Assembly: GCA_018398815.1 (NCBI GenBank)
Contig: CM031616.1
Span: 65,446,873 to 65,464,372 of the forward strand
From: Conus ventricosus
Taxonomy: Eukaryota > Mollusca > Gastropoda > Neogastropoda > Conidae
Direction: 5' to 3'
DNA length: 17,500 nt
Shown here: positions 1 to 8,585 of the stretch, piece by piece
Position numbering within the stretch: the stretch's first letter is position 1
How the letters are laid out: each line of letters opens with the position of its first letter
Translations under genes and position numbers: made by a program
Notes under the pieces: generated by a model
What the model was told of the DNA's origin: nothing
Databases searched by the model: none
The model's input: only the letters and a program-made list of their open reading frames with translations

Positions 1-363
1 GTAGGCAGGGTCCCGGGCTTCATCACTGGGCTGGTCACAGCTTGCGTCTTGACGGCTGTGCTCTGTGGTAATTACTGGTTTGTCAGTAGTCCAGACCCCC
101 TTTTTTTTCAAGACGGGATCAATACTGGGCAAGTATTCATAGTTAGCAACACAAACCCTTCCACCTCCTCCTTCCCCCTCCTCCCCCATCTCTCTCTCTC
201 TGAGTAAGTAACCAACAAAAACGGTCCGTCCTATGGACCAAAGCTGAAACGATAAAGATTCACTGTATTGATGTTATACTGCAAAAATAAATTCATGTAA
301 CACGGGGGACTATATTTGTACGTAGTATGTATGTACGTACGTACACACGTCCGTTTGTATGCA
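1..363. other. non-coding sequence, no gene recognised
   Basis: No coding region, RNA gene or transposon was recognised. The only notable texture is a pyrimidine-rich stretch at about 158-202 (CCTCC/CCCTCC followed by a short CT run) and a small GTAC/GTAT-rich stretch at about 318-345 leading into the TG microsatellite. Confidence 0.6.
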
Positions 364-495
<132 letters not shown>

Positions 496-1238
496 TCAGT
501 AACTGTGCCATTTACCTTGTCTTTAAAGGCTAACTGATGCTGAACAAATGGCGGAGTGGAAGGTTCCGGTCGTCAAGCGAGTGGAGAGTTCCCGCTGACC
601 CGAAGAACCAATCCATTGACCCAACCCATTCAGCCGTGCCCCCAGCCAAAAGCAGGCCACGACGACACACCGAGAGAATATCGACTTGGCTTCCCCCTCA
701 AACTGGGCATTCACTGCATCCACTTCTTGTATGACCGACATACTTCACTCCCGTCTGTCTCTATACTCCATGATGTCATTTTTCCCCTTTATGTCACAAC
801 TCATGACGTCATATTCCCAACGACGTCATTCATCATGATGATACACCATGTTTATTCCATAACTTCGTCACATCTGTACAGGGGCCAGGGCGAAGGACAC
901 GCTCTCTTTGGCCTTTGAACAAACAGGAGAGAGAGAAGTCGAAAGGTTACCGCTTTCACGCCAACATTGCCGTTTAAATGTTGTAGTTGTTGTTTTCACA
1001 TCATAATGACCCTCCTTGTCGTTCTTGATAGTGTTGTTATTGTTTTCCTGTGAACTCAGCAACTGCTTTCTTAACGGTATTCACAAAAAAGAGTATGATC
1101 TTTTGAAGGCGGAATAGTACATTCCTGAAGAAAGCAGGTACAGTTTCAGTTTTCATTTTGAAATCAGCAAGTCTTATCACCATCGATGCTTTTCATAAAT
1201 TTACTCGCGCGAGAGAGAGCCACTCCGGTGCAGAGAAA
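496..1238. other. non-coding sequence with CRE-like motifs
   Basis: No gene is recognised. Open frames of 65-120 codons occur on both strands, but they overlap one another and show no domain signature. The stretch contains the CRE-like motif cluster listed separately at 771-828. Confidence 0.55.
771..828. promoter_or_regulatory. cluster of CRE-like (TGACGTCA-type) motifs
   Basis: TGATGTCA at 771-778, the exact palindrome TGACGTCA at 804-811 and CGACGTCA at 821-828 lie within 58 bp, with a further ATGTCACA half-like site at 791-798. TGACGTCA is the consensus binding site of CREB/ATF bZIP factors. No promoter or transcript is visible next to it, so a regulatory role is only a possibility. Confidence 0.25.
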
Positions 1239-1413
1239 CAGAGAGAGAGAGAGAGAGAGATGGGGTGGGAGCGCATTGATGGGAGTTTAGCACCCACTTG
1301 AACCAGAGAAGCAGCTCTTTCGAAAGAATACAGGGACGTAATCAACCCCCCCCCCCCCCCTTTCTCTCTCTCTGTCTCTCTCACTCTCGCGAAAGAATGT
1401 AGGGACATAATGC

Positions 1414-1474
<61 letters not shown>
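1239..1474. repeat. GA, poly-C/CT and (CA)29 microsatellites with an embedded direct repeat
   Basis: (GA)n occupies about 1239-1261, fifteen C residues 1346-1360 run into a CT tract to about 1384, and (CA)n fills 1417-1474. A 22-bp sequence, CGAAAGAATACAGGGACGTA followed by AT (1321-1342), recurs with three mismatches at 1390-1411, each copy leading into a simple repeat. Confidence 0.9.
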
Positions 1475-1476
<2 letters not shown>

Positions 1477-1752
1477 GACACAGGCCTCTGTTGACCTACT
1501 GACGTGTCACTGTGGGAACCTATTCTGCTGATGGAGGTGAAGATATGGAACTTCTATCACTTGTCACGTGACACGCACTGCGCACTACGTTCAGATCAAG
1601 TTCAAGCATTCTAGGCAAGTACTCTCCCTCCCTCCCTCCCTCCCTCCGAATCCAGGCCCCTCACTCTCAACCCCCGTGTCCAGCCCCGTCCACTCCAACT
1701 TCGCTTCCCCTTTCATCCCTGTTAACTGTGTGTGCGCGCTCGCTCGCAGGTA
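1475..1752. other. short non-coding spacer with (CCCT)n
   Basis: Contains a (CCCT)n tract at about 1624-1647. Nothing else is recognised. Confidence 0.6.
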
Positions 1753-1757
1753 TGTGT

Positions 1758-1832
<75 letters not shown>

Positions 1833-1839
1833 TTAGTGT

Positions 1840-1885
<46 letters not shown>

Positions 1886-1950
1886 TAGTAGTAGTAGTAG
1901 TAGTAGTAGTACTTTCATTTTTACGTCTTTTCACAAAATTGTGTGATATT

Positions 1951-2026
<76 letters not shown>
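1753..2026. repeat. compound microsatellite (TG)n-(GTA)n-(GA)n
   Basis: TG runs at about 1753-1830 and 1841-1884 are followed by nine GTA units (1885-1911) and, after 42 bp of unique sequence, a GA run at about 1954-2026 with one GGA interruption. Frames over it are low-complexity artefacts. Confidence 0.96.
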
Positions 2027-2154
2027 GTATGTGTGTGATGCATAGATGTGTGGAAGTGCACGCAAAATATGGAATATTTACTACTTATAATTATAGCAAA
2101 TATCTAACAGGACTACATATTAAACAAAAGGTAACTTTGAAAGCAAAATCAATA

Positions 2155-2886
2155 TCAGAAAAAAACATCAGTCACTGTCATGCCTAATAAACATGGTAAG
2201 TATGCCTTAAGAGTCACACAATCAAATAAAACGTGGGCTCTCGACACGTTTGCCTTACCACATATGCATTTTGTTCCTGCACTATATTTTGTTCTGAATG
2301 CGTCAAGTTTCAGTCTATAAAATACTGAAACAAAGTTTCTGTACTGATACATATCACGAACCTGCAGGTGTTCAATGCCTTCAACCTGATCAAAGCTGAG
2401 AACATGGCTATTCCGAGCATTAACCCGCAAATAGGGGATGTTCTGGTTGTTTCTAAAACGTCCCAAGCCACTTGTTTTAAAACTTGATGACACTCTTGTA
2501 AAGTCATAGGGACAGAAAGTGACTGTGCACTCATTTCAGTTTTGGCTCCCTTTTTGGCAGATCTGTCAGCAAATTCATTGCCCCAAATTCCACAGTGGGA
2601 AGGGACCCAGAAAAAAAGTTAAATCGGTCCCTTTGCACATCAAAATATGAATTAAATAACATATTTCCTTTAAAACAGTTTTCAGAGTTAGAACTGAAAA
2701 ACCTGATAGATTGTAGTACTGACATTGAGTCGACACATAACAATACTTGCAAGACTGATTGCGGTAAATCAATTAAATATGTCAAAGCCATTAGTATAGC
2801 TATCATTTCGACGACTAATATAGATCGATTTTTTCCTATTGAATACGCTTTATCTACTTTAAGTGATGGAATAACTTTAAGTGATG
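2155..2886 (-). pseudogene. 5'-truncated non-LTR retrotransposon, RNase H and C-terminal Cys/His tail
   Basis: Read on the minus strand, about 2880 to 2531 encodes the later part of an RNase H fold. Visible pieces are SILVVEMIAILMAL (with the second catalytic acid, Glu), LLCVDSMSVLQSI (third acid, Asp) and, after a frameshift near 2615, WVPSHCGIWGNEFADRSAKK (the typical W-PSH-GI-GNE-AD block with the last Asp at about 2566). The first catalytic Asp and everything upstream (endonuclease, reverse transcriptase) are missing. After a further shift, 2493-2155 encodes RDMYQYRNFVSVFYRLKLDA and CICGKANVSRAHVLFDC, a C-x-C-x7-H-x4-C tail seen after RNase H in several LINE groups. LINE identity is well supported. 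An I-superfamily placement is inference. The 5' truncation abuts the (TG)n block, as expected for target-primed insertion. Confidence 0.82.
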
Positions 2887-2893
2887 TGTGTGT

Positions 2894-2952
<59 letters not shown>

Positions 2953-3031
2953 TGTGTGTGTGAGTGTGTGTGTGCGCGCGTTGTGTGTGTATGAGTGCGC
3001 GCGCGTGTGTATAGTGTGTCCACGTGAGGTG

Positions 3032-3098
<67 letters not shown>

Positions 3099-3120
3099 CA
3101 TGCGCGCGCGCGCGTGTGTG
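2887..3120. repeat. (TG)n microsatellite blocks with CG-rich interruptions
   Basis: Two long TG runs (about 2885-2951 and 3031-3094) are separated and followed by GCGCGC-containing purine-pyrimidine alternation (about 2973-3006 and 3095-3120). The block lies between the truncated LINE and the LTR retrotransposon. Confidence 0.96.
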
Positions 3121-3131
3121 TGTTTGTATGT

Positions 3132-3136
3132 GTATG
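3132..3136. repeat. target site duplication, left copy
   Basis: GTATG immediately precedes the left LTR and recurs exactly after the right LTR at 9991-9995. A 5-bp duplication is typical of Ty3/Gypsy integrases. The surrounding DNA on both sides is TG/TATG-rich, so the site was probably the edge of a microsatellite. Confidence 0.85.
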
Positions 3137-3557
3137 TGTCACGGACAAAAAAAGGAAAACCCGAAGTCGTGGTCAGTCGCCAGCTAGCTCAACTGGGCAT
3201 AAGTCCAAAGTCAAACATTCTGGTCGCCAGGCAGACGGCTCCATGCGTCGCCTCAGCCAATTAGGTACGGCAAGAGGCTAATTTTAGTCCTACATGGAGA
3301 CAGCATCATTCCCAGACAGACTAAGCCGCTGGACCGACGGATCAATATGTCTGGCCAGACGGATCTCGGCGCCTGGGTCAGACTCATCCAGCCAATTTGT
3401 AGGACCAGTGTCCACAATTAAGTCGGACGTCGCCGGTTAAAGTAGGAGGGGGAAAGGTATTGTGTGGTGGGGGGTGAAATCAAGCTAATTAATTAAATGA
3501 CCCATTGACCACCACAGACAGCAAGGCAGGTAGATGTGACTGTCATGATTTACATAT

Positions 3558-3594
3558 CCAATGAAATGAGAGGGGAGGCAACCTCAGTATAAGG
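3558..3594 (+). promoter_or_regulatory. candidate LTR promoter: CCAAT and TATA boxes (left copy)
   Basis: CCAAT at 3558-3562 is followed 25 bp later by TATAAGG at 3588-3594, both conserved in the right LTR. Spacing and position 420-460 bp into the LTR would suit a U3 promoter. No start site can be read from the sequence. Confidence 0.45.
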
Positions 3595-4067
3595 CGGGAA
3601 AATACTGACCAATGGTACTCACCCTTGGACAGATGGGTTTAGGATAAGATAGGAATGCGTGAGTGAGGAGGAAGAGGAACGAAAAAAGAGAGAGAGAGAG
3701 AGAGGTTCGGAGAGTAGGCTCTGCTCGAGAGAAAAGGCAGAGAGATGAGAGGAGGAGAGAAGAGAACCAAGTTGAAGCATTAGCACGAGATAGTCTGCAG
3801 AGGAAGGACTAAGGAGAGATGTGGAGAGAGAGAGTTGCTAACTGATGAAGAGAAAAAAAAAGAAAAGAGAAAAGGAAAAGAAAAGAAAAGCAACCATGTC
3901 CATTTGATAGAGCAGACTAGAAGAGAGAGAGAGGAGAGAGTGCATTGCGTTAATGCAGGAAGAAAGAAAGGAGAACAGATCGATGTCTGATAGTCACTGT
4001 TCAATCTGAACCGGGGTTCGACCTCATACCTGGCAGCGTCACTTTGTCAAGCAGAACCACAGGCCAA

Positions 4068-4150
4068 TGCCAGTGCCAGCAGTTTAACCTGACCAGTGCC
4101 AGCAGTCCAACCTGACCAGTGCCGGCGGTCCAACTGACCAGTGCCAGCAG
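4068..4150 (+). repeat. 23-bp tandem repeat inside left LTR (about 3.6 copies)
   Basis: Units of the form GACCAGTGCCAGCAGTCCAA plus CCT repeat with slight variation (CCGGCGG in the third copy; a one-base deletion in CCAACTGACC compared with the right LTR). The same array is present at about 9542-9627. Confidence 0.88.
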
Positions 4151-4522
4151 TTGCGTTGTGCTTGTGAAAGTGACAGTGAAAAGAAACAAAGGAAAAAAAA
4201 GAGAAAGAAAAGACAGTGATTCGTGAATAGTATAAGATCACCTGGCCAGGTAAAGTAGAAATCTGTTTATACCCGGGTTAGTTAATGATGATTTAGATAT
4301 ATGGTTTTGTGAAGTTCAAGGAAAGAGAAAAATTTTTATTTTGTTTGACTCCATATGCATTGATGTTTTTTTCCCATGATGATGTGTAGTAAAGTTATAG
4401 ACTTACTAGTGGGGTTTTATGTGACAATGCATGATATAGAATGAGATTGTAAGCAAGCTGTGAGTGTGTTTGGGCTGTGCGTAGTCCTTCCTCCACTGAC
4501 ATACCCGAGGTTGACAATTTAT

Positions 4523-4538
4523 TGGAGCCTGCCAGGAT
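4523..4538 (+). other. candidate tRNA primer-binding site of the 3137-9990 element
   Basis: TGGAGCCTGCCAGGAT begins six bases after the LTR end and starts with TGG, the complement of a tRNA CCA tail. It implies a primer tRNA whose discriminator base is U and whose 3' acceptor strand is GGCAGGC. I do not recognise which tRNA this is; a threonine-type tRNA is possible because those carry U as discriminator in animals. Confidence 0.5.
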
Positions 4539-4899
4539 ATTCGGCCCATTTATTAAAAATTGTTCAACTTTCAGAGAGGAAGCTGGGTGGGATTCAAGTA
4601 TTGTAATCCTAAGGCAAGTAGTGTCTTCTGTATGTTTCCCAAGATAGTTAAATACTAGGCTTGGGGGATTGCTTCAAGATAGTTAACACTGGGCTTGGCA
4701 TTTCAGCCCCCGAGACTTATTTCGCACAGATTGCCTATAATTCGCTCTCATAGTTGGGTCAGGCGCTAGGCGTCTTATAAAAACTAATTACGTTGTCCAG
4801 TAATATTATCATTCATAGGATTGTGCTATTACGTCCACTCGTGTCGGTAACCACCAGTTGGCTGTCGTAGTAGTAGAATCTTGTTAAAAAAAAAAGATA
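4539..4899 (+). other. retrotransposon 5' leader
   Basis: Untranslated stretch between primer site and gag start. It contains an imperfect repeat of CTTGGG/GCTTGG with AAGATAGTTAA(A/C) (about 4640-4700) and an A-tract just before the gag ATG. No coding sequence is seen. Confidence 0.6.
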
Positions 4900-5958
4900 A
4901 TGGCGGAAGAAAAGAAACCCCTATTGAACAACTTGTGAGCGTCGCTCGTGATTTAGGCTACTCGGGAAGAGTTGCGAGCATTCGTTGAACCAAAAAAGAC
5001 GGAAAGAGATGAGCGAGCGGAAAAGACGCCGTGTTGCGGTAGAAATAGCATTAGCAGAGCAGGAAAGGACTAAGCTAGCGAAACGCAGGAAACAGAAAGA
5101 TTAAGGATTCAGGAAACGCAGGAAACAGAAAGATTAAGGATTCAATTTAGAGTTAGAGAGAGTGAAAATACAAAGGGAGACCACCGATGATGGTAGCTCA
5201 GTTTCCAGTGACCCTGTGCGCAGTTATGCCCGACCAAAGTTGCCAAAATTCTCTGAAGGAACAGATTCGATTGATGCATACATCAGTCGTTTTAAAACGT
5301 TTGCTACCAGTCAGGGTTGGCCTTCAGAGAGTGGGCAGTCATTTTGTCAGCGCTATTGACGGGTAAGGCATAACAGATTTTCACTGCGTTACTTCAGACC
5401 AAAAATCTGATTTTGGTGCTGTGAAGGAGTCGTTGATGAAGGGATTTGACCTCACAGAGGAAGGGTTCAGAAAGAAATTTCGATCAGCTAGATTACAAGC
5501 AGGTGAAACGTACACTCAGTTTGGTGCACGTTAGATCACTATTTTGAGAAGTGGTTGGAGTTGAGTGGTACGAGAAAGGAGTTCGCTGATTGAAAGAGCT
5601 GGTTATGAAGGAACAGATTTTGTCAGGTTGCAGTCCAGAGTTAACCATACATTTGAAAGAGAGACAGCCAGGGACAGCAGGGGAGTTGCTGAAGTTAGCA
5701 GAGGTGTATAGAGAGGCACGTTTGAGCACTAAGGTGCAGGAGAAACAGGTGCCAGGCACAAGTGAGAAGAGTGCAGGAAGACTAGGGAGTTTTCTGCACA
5801 GTTGCAAACCCAGTGGTGTGGCAGAAAGGAGGACAAAGGGACAATAGGTGTTTCATTTGTCACAAGAAGGGACATGTGGCGAGGGATTGTCGCATGAGGT
5901 TCCAGAAGGCAGCAGCCTTGCAAGAGGTTGATAAGGGTCGCCAGGGGAAACGACTGCA
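4900..5958 (+). pseudogene. gag: gag (matrix/capsid-like region and CCHC nucleocapsid), frameshifted
   Basis: The likely start is the ATG at 4900 (MAEEKKPLLNN in frame, shifting to PIEQLVSVARDLGYSG in the next frame). A charged Lys/Glu/Arg region to about 5160 is followed by RPKLPKFSEGTDSIDAYISR (about 5230-5290), a typical capsid start, then LSALLTGKA after a shift near 5330. At 5590-5740, VMKEQILSGCSPELTIHLKE and GELLKLAEVYREAR resemble the SCAN/capsid C-terminal domain. A zinc knuckle C-x2-C-x4-H-x4-C (CFICHKKGHVARDC, 5849-5890) marks nucleocapsid. At least six frame changes separate these pieces, so no full Gag can be made. In an intact element Gag forms the particle and packages the RNA. 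A 33-bp tandem duplication lies at about 5079-5144. Confidence 0.88.
5079..5144 (+). repeat. 33-bp tandem duplication in gag
   Basis: GAAACGCAGGAAACAGAAAG plus ATTAAGGATTCA occurs at 5080-5111 and exactly again at 5113-5144. The 33-bp spacing keeps frame (eleven codons, Lys/Arg/Glu-rich). A TAA in the repeat interrupts one of the two frames in use here. Confidence 0.9.
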
Positions 5959-6354
5959 GTGGAACCAAAAGGGACCCAATCTGAAGAGGGTGGAGTGCGA
6001 CCTATGGCTAGCACTGGACAGCAGTCAGTGTCAGGGATGGAGGGCACTAGGCTGAGTGGTTCGTTACCAGTGGAAAAAGGGTGGATTGGCCAGCAGAGGG
6101 TGAAAGTGTTACGAGACACTGGTTGTTCATGCGGTGTAGTAAGAACAACGCTGGTCGATGAAGGGGATTTGACAGGGCAAATCCAGACCTGTACTCTAAT
6201 CGATGGCACTGTGAGGGAGTTCCAGTTGCAAGATAGAAGTACGTACCCTTACTTCTCAGGCGAGTTGTGTGCGCTGGTGATGGAGAAACCCCTTCATGAT
6301 TTGATCATTGGAAATATTCCAGGTGCAAGGATCCAGGGGATCCTGAGTTGTTGA
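5959..6354 (+). pseudogene. PR: retropepsin (aspartic protease) region
   Basis: This open stretch of 131 codons carries RVKVLRDTGCSCGVV, with the catalytic Asp-Thr-Gly at 6115-6123 followed by Cys-Ser as in retropepsins. Later, PLHDLIIGNIPGAR (about 6290-6330) matches the hydrophobic D-LIIG segment near the C-terminal end of Gypsy proteases. In an intact element the enzyme works as a dimer to cut Gag-Pol. Length and motif spacing are normal, and this is the best preserved part of the copy. It opens in a different frame from the zinc knuckle upstream, so a frameshift separates it from Gag. Downstream, within about 25 codons, the sequence turns into an integrase lead-in (AAVQTRSKKEEK) with no room for reverse transcriptase. 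Confidence 0.87.
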
Positions 6355-7695
6355 CTGCTACAGGGGCAGCAGTTCAAACACGTAGCAAGAAGGAGGAAAA
6401 GGTTGATAAACCGTTAGTCGTTCCAGCAAGGAAGTCAGGCATAGATGTGTCGCCTGATGAGTTTAGGGCAGCGCAGGAACAAGACCCTTCGCTCGTGAAG
6501 TCTTGGGAGTTAGCAAGAGGTGGAGAGAAACAAGGTGGTTAGAGGAGGTGAGACAGAATTTCTGGTGAAAGGGGGTTGTTGTACCCAGTGTTCACCAAGG
6601 GGAAGACAGGTAAGGCGACAACTCAGTTAGAGGTACCAGCCTGTTATCGTGACACTGTATGTCAGTGGGTCACGAGTCGTCATGGTGGGTCATCTCGGCA
6701 CCAGCAAAACAGCTGACGAATCTTTGATGATTTTCATTGGCCAGGGGCAATGGCAGACATAAAGCGGTTCTGCATGTCATGTGATGTGTGTCAAGGTCAG
6801 CCACAAGAGGGGTGAAGAGGAAGGCATCTCTTAAACATCCCCTTTAATTGACACACCATTCAGGAGGGTGGCTATTGATCTGATTGGCCAATCTCGCCCT
6901 GTTCCAAAGGTGGGCACAGGTATGTGTTGACGCTCGTGGACTACGCGACCAGATACCAGAAGCAGTCGCATTGAAAGGGTAGATACGCAACGGGTCGCTG
7001 AAGGGCTAGTGGACATCTTTATCTCGCGTTGGTGTGCGTCACAAATTTCAGTGACAGGGGGTCACAGTTCACCTCAGGGTGATGAGGGAGGTCAACAGGC
7101 TGTAGGGATCACACTGCTTCTCACTACCCATACCACCCACAATGCAATGGCTTGGTGGAAAGATTCAATGGTGTGCTGAAGGGCATCTTAAAGAAGCTCT
7201 GTGAGGAAAGGCCAGCAGATTGGGGCTGTTACATTCCAGCGGCACTGTTCGCCTACAGGGAAGCCCTCAGGAGAGCACAGGTTTTTCACCCTTTGAGCTG
7301 CTGTATGGGCGGACAGTCAGGGACCCGTGTGTATTCTCAAAGAGCTGTGGTCGGAGAAACAGGAGTCAGAAAGGTCAAAACACTTATCAGTATGTGGTGG
7401 ACTTACGCAATAGGCTAGAGGAGACATGTAAGGTTGCAAGGGAGAGTTTGCAGGAGGCTAGGGTCGTCAGAAGAAGCAATATGACAGGAAGGTGAGGAAG
7501 CAATTCCTCAAGGTGGGAGATCAAGTCCTGTTACTGCTTCCCACGGATCACAACAAGCTGCTGATGCATTGGAAAGGACCATTCACCATCATTGAAAAGG
7601 TAGATCAGGACTACCGAATTGATGTGAATGGGAAATCAAAACTTTTCCATGCGAATTTGCTCGTAAATATATTCAGCGTGAGACTCAGCACATAG
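6355..7695 (+). pseudogene. INT: integrase (HHCC, DDE core, GPF tail), frameshifted
   Basis: A lead-in (SPDEFRAAQEQDPSLVKSWE, about 6450-6512) precedes zinc-binding pieces: GHLGTSKTA near 6690, FHWPG near 6735 and RFCMSCDVCQ near 6765-6795. The catalytic core follows: PFRRVAIDLIG with Asp at 6877-6879, GHRYVLTLVDYATRYQ near 6912, NFSDRGSQFTS with Asp at 7053-7055, and NGLVERFNGVLK with Glu at 7158-7160. The Asp-Glu distance is 105 bases, about the D-35-E spacing of retroviral-type integrases. STGFSPFELLYGRTV (about 7280-7315) and KVGDQVLLLLPTDHNK plus HWKGPFTI (7510-7590) form the C-terminal GPY/F module. At least six small indels split it over all three frames, so it is inactive as read. In intact elements it inserts cDNA and makes the 5-bp duplication. 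Confidence 0.9.
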
Positions 7696-7815
7696 GCGCA
7701 GCAGCAATCATTGATGGAGGAGAAAGGGAGACCAGCAGAAGAAGGGGAGATTTTGTTGCCGAGTTTCCAGGAGAAGAGTCATACAGGGATGTGTCACTGT
7801 ATGAAGGGCTAGACA
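7696..7815 (+). pseudogene. post-integrase linker ending at the reverse transcriptase deletion point
   Basis: One frame reads DFVAEFPGEESYRDVSLYEG and then meets RNase H sequence near 7814-7818. In Gmr1-ordered elements this linker would lead into reverse transcriptase. The full RT domain is absent, so a deletion junction is inferred here. Confidence 0.55.
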
Positions 7816-8033
7816 GTAGGAGTGTTTGGCCGTCATGTGGGCCGTGCAGAAAATTTCACAAATACTTGTTGGGAAAGAGTTCGTGATAGAGACAGATCAC
7901 AACTACTCAAATTCCTGCAGGAGGCGCAGCTGAAAAACTGCAGGGTGCTGCGCTGGGCAATGGCACTGCAGCCTACAGGTATCGAGTCCAGTACATTCCA
8001 GGTCGACAGAATGTAGGAGTGACTATTTAAGCG
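7816..8033 (+). pseudogene. RH: RNase H C-terminal remnant downstream of integrase
   Basis: Read with small frame changes, this carries ECLAVMWAV (the Glu-containing helix of Ty3/Gypsy RNase H), HKYLLGK, a segment ending in ETDH, then QEAQLKNCRVLRWAMALQP and YRVQYIPGRQNVG. These are the hallmark RNase H end motifs of Ty3/Gypsy elements (VLRWAMALQ-Y and Y-PG-NVGADYLSR type), followed by DYLSV in a shifted frame at about 8017-8031. The first third of RNase H (with its first catalytic Asp) and all of RT are missing. The remnant lies after integrase, which fixes the element's domain order. RNase H would degrade the RNA strand of the RNA-DNA hybrid; this copy cannot. Confidence 0.85.
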
Positions 8034-8585
8034 TGTAGTCTAGCAAGCTGCAACTCGGAGGAAGTCAGTCATATCCGGGGTGCATAGCTAGTTTGTAATA
8101 ATATGTGTTGATTACAGTTATGTTGATTGGATATGGGTTCATTCCATTTTTGGGTATGGTTCTATTTTCTTTGTGAGACTTGTTTATGTAATGTAGTTAT
8201 GTTTGGAGCATACAGTCGCTTGTGTAGTAATGCACTGTTTGCGATGGGTGAGGATGGAGATTGCTCAGTGAGGTGTCATGGATCGTGATCATATTAAATT
8301 GTGCTTTTCATAGTAGTTGTGAAGAGAAGATGTGGCAAATCCGCAGGTAGGGGATTGCATAGGTGCGCACAGAGGTTATCAGGAAATGAATTGAAATAAG
8401 GCAGAAGCGCACGTCAAATGATAACTCTTTGGGGTGATATTCACTAGTGATATATTTTATAATTTGTAAACCGTTTGTTGTAAAGTATTTTGCAAAACTT
8501 TGCACGTGTAGCTGTGTTGTCAGCAAATTCGGTTATCGTTTTTTTGTACAGTTGTTTTGAGACAATGCTGAGCATAGTCTTTTGC
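8034..8585 (+). other. retrotransposon 3' untranslated region
   Basis: AT-rich sequence between the RNase H remnant and the polypurine tract. No env-like frame or other domain is seen; the frames present are short and unrecognised. Confidence 0.6.

Larger units (their letters stand above)
3137..4516 (+). repeat. left (5') LTR, 1380 bp
   Basis: Starts TGTCACGGAC and ends GAGGTTGACA, with a 5-bp terminal inverted repeat TGTCA/TGACA. Aligned by eye to the right copy it shows about 14 substitutions and about a dozen short indels outside the GA/A-rich tracts, i.e. about 1% substitution divergence. It contains a CCAAT/TATA pair, GA and A-rich low-complexity stretches (about 3665-3920) and a 23-bp tandem repeat at about 4068-4150. 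Confidence 0.95.

Noticed and set aside
2877..3187. Several overlapping frames of 74-99 codons rich in Cys-Val or Thr-His
   Set aside because: Pure dinucleotide-repeat translation; the same applies to the frames over 11832-12235, 16493-16797 and 16844-17203.
8034..8585. Possible env-like gene between RNase H and the right LTR
   Set aside because: Only short frames, no signal peptide or membrane segment of convincing length, and no conserved motif.
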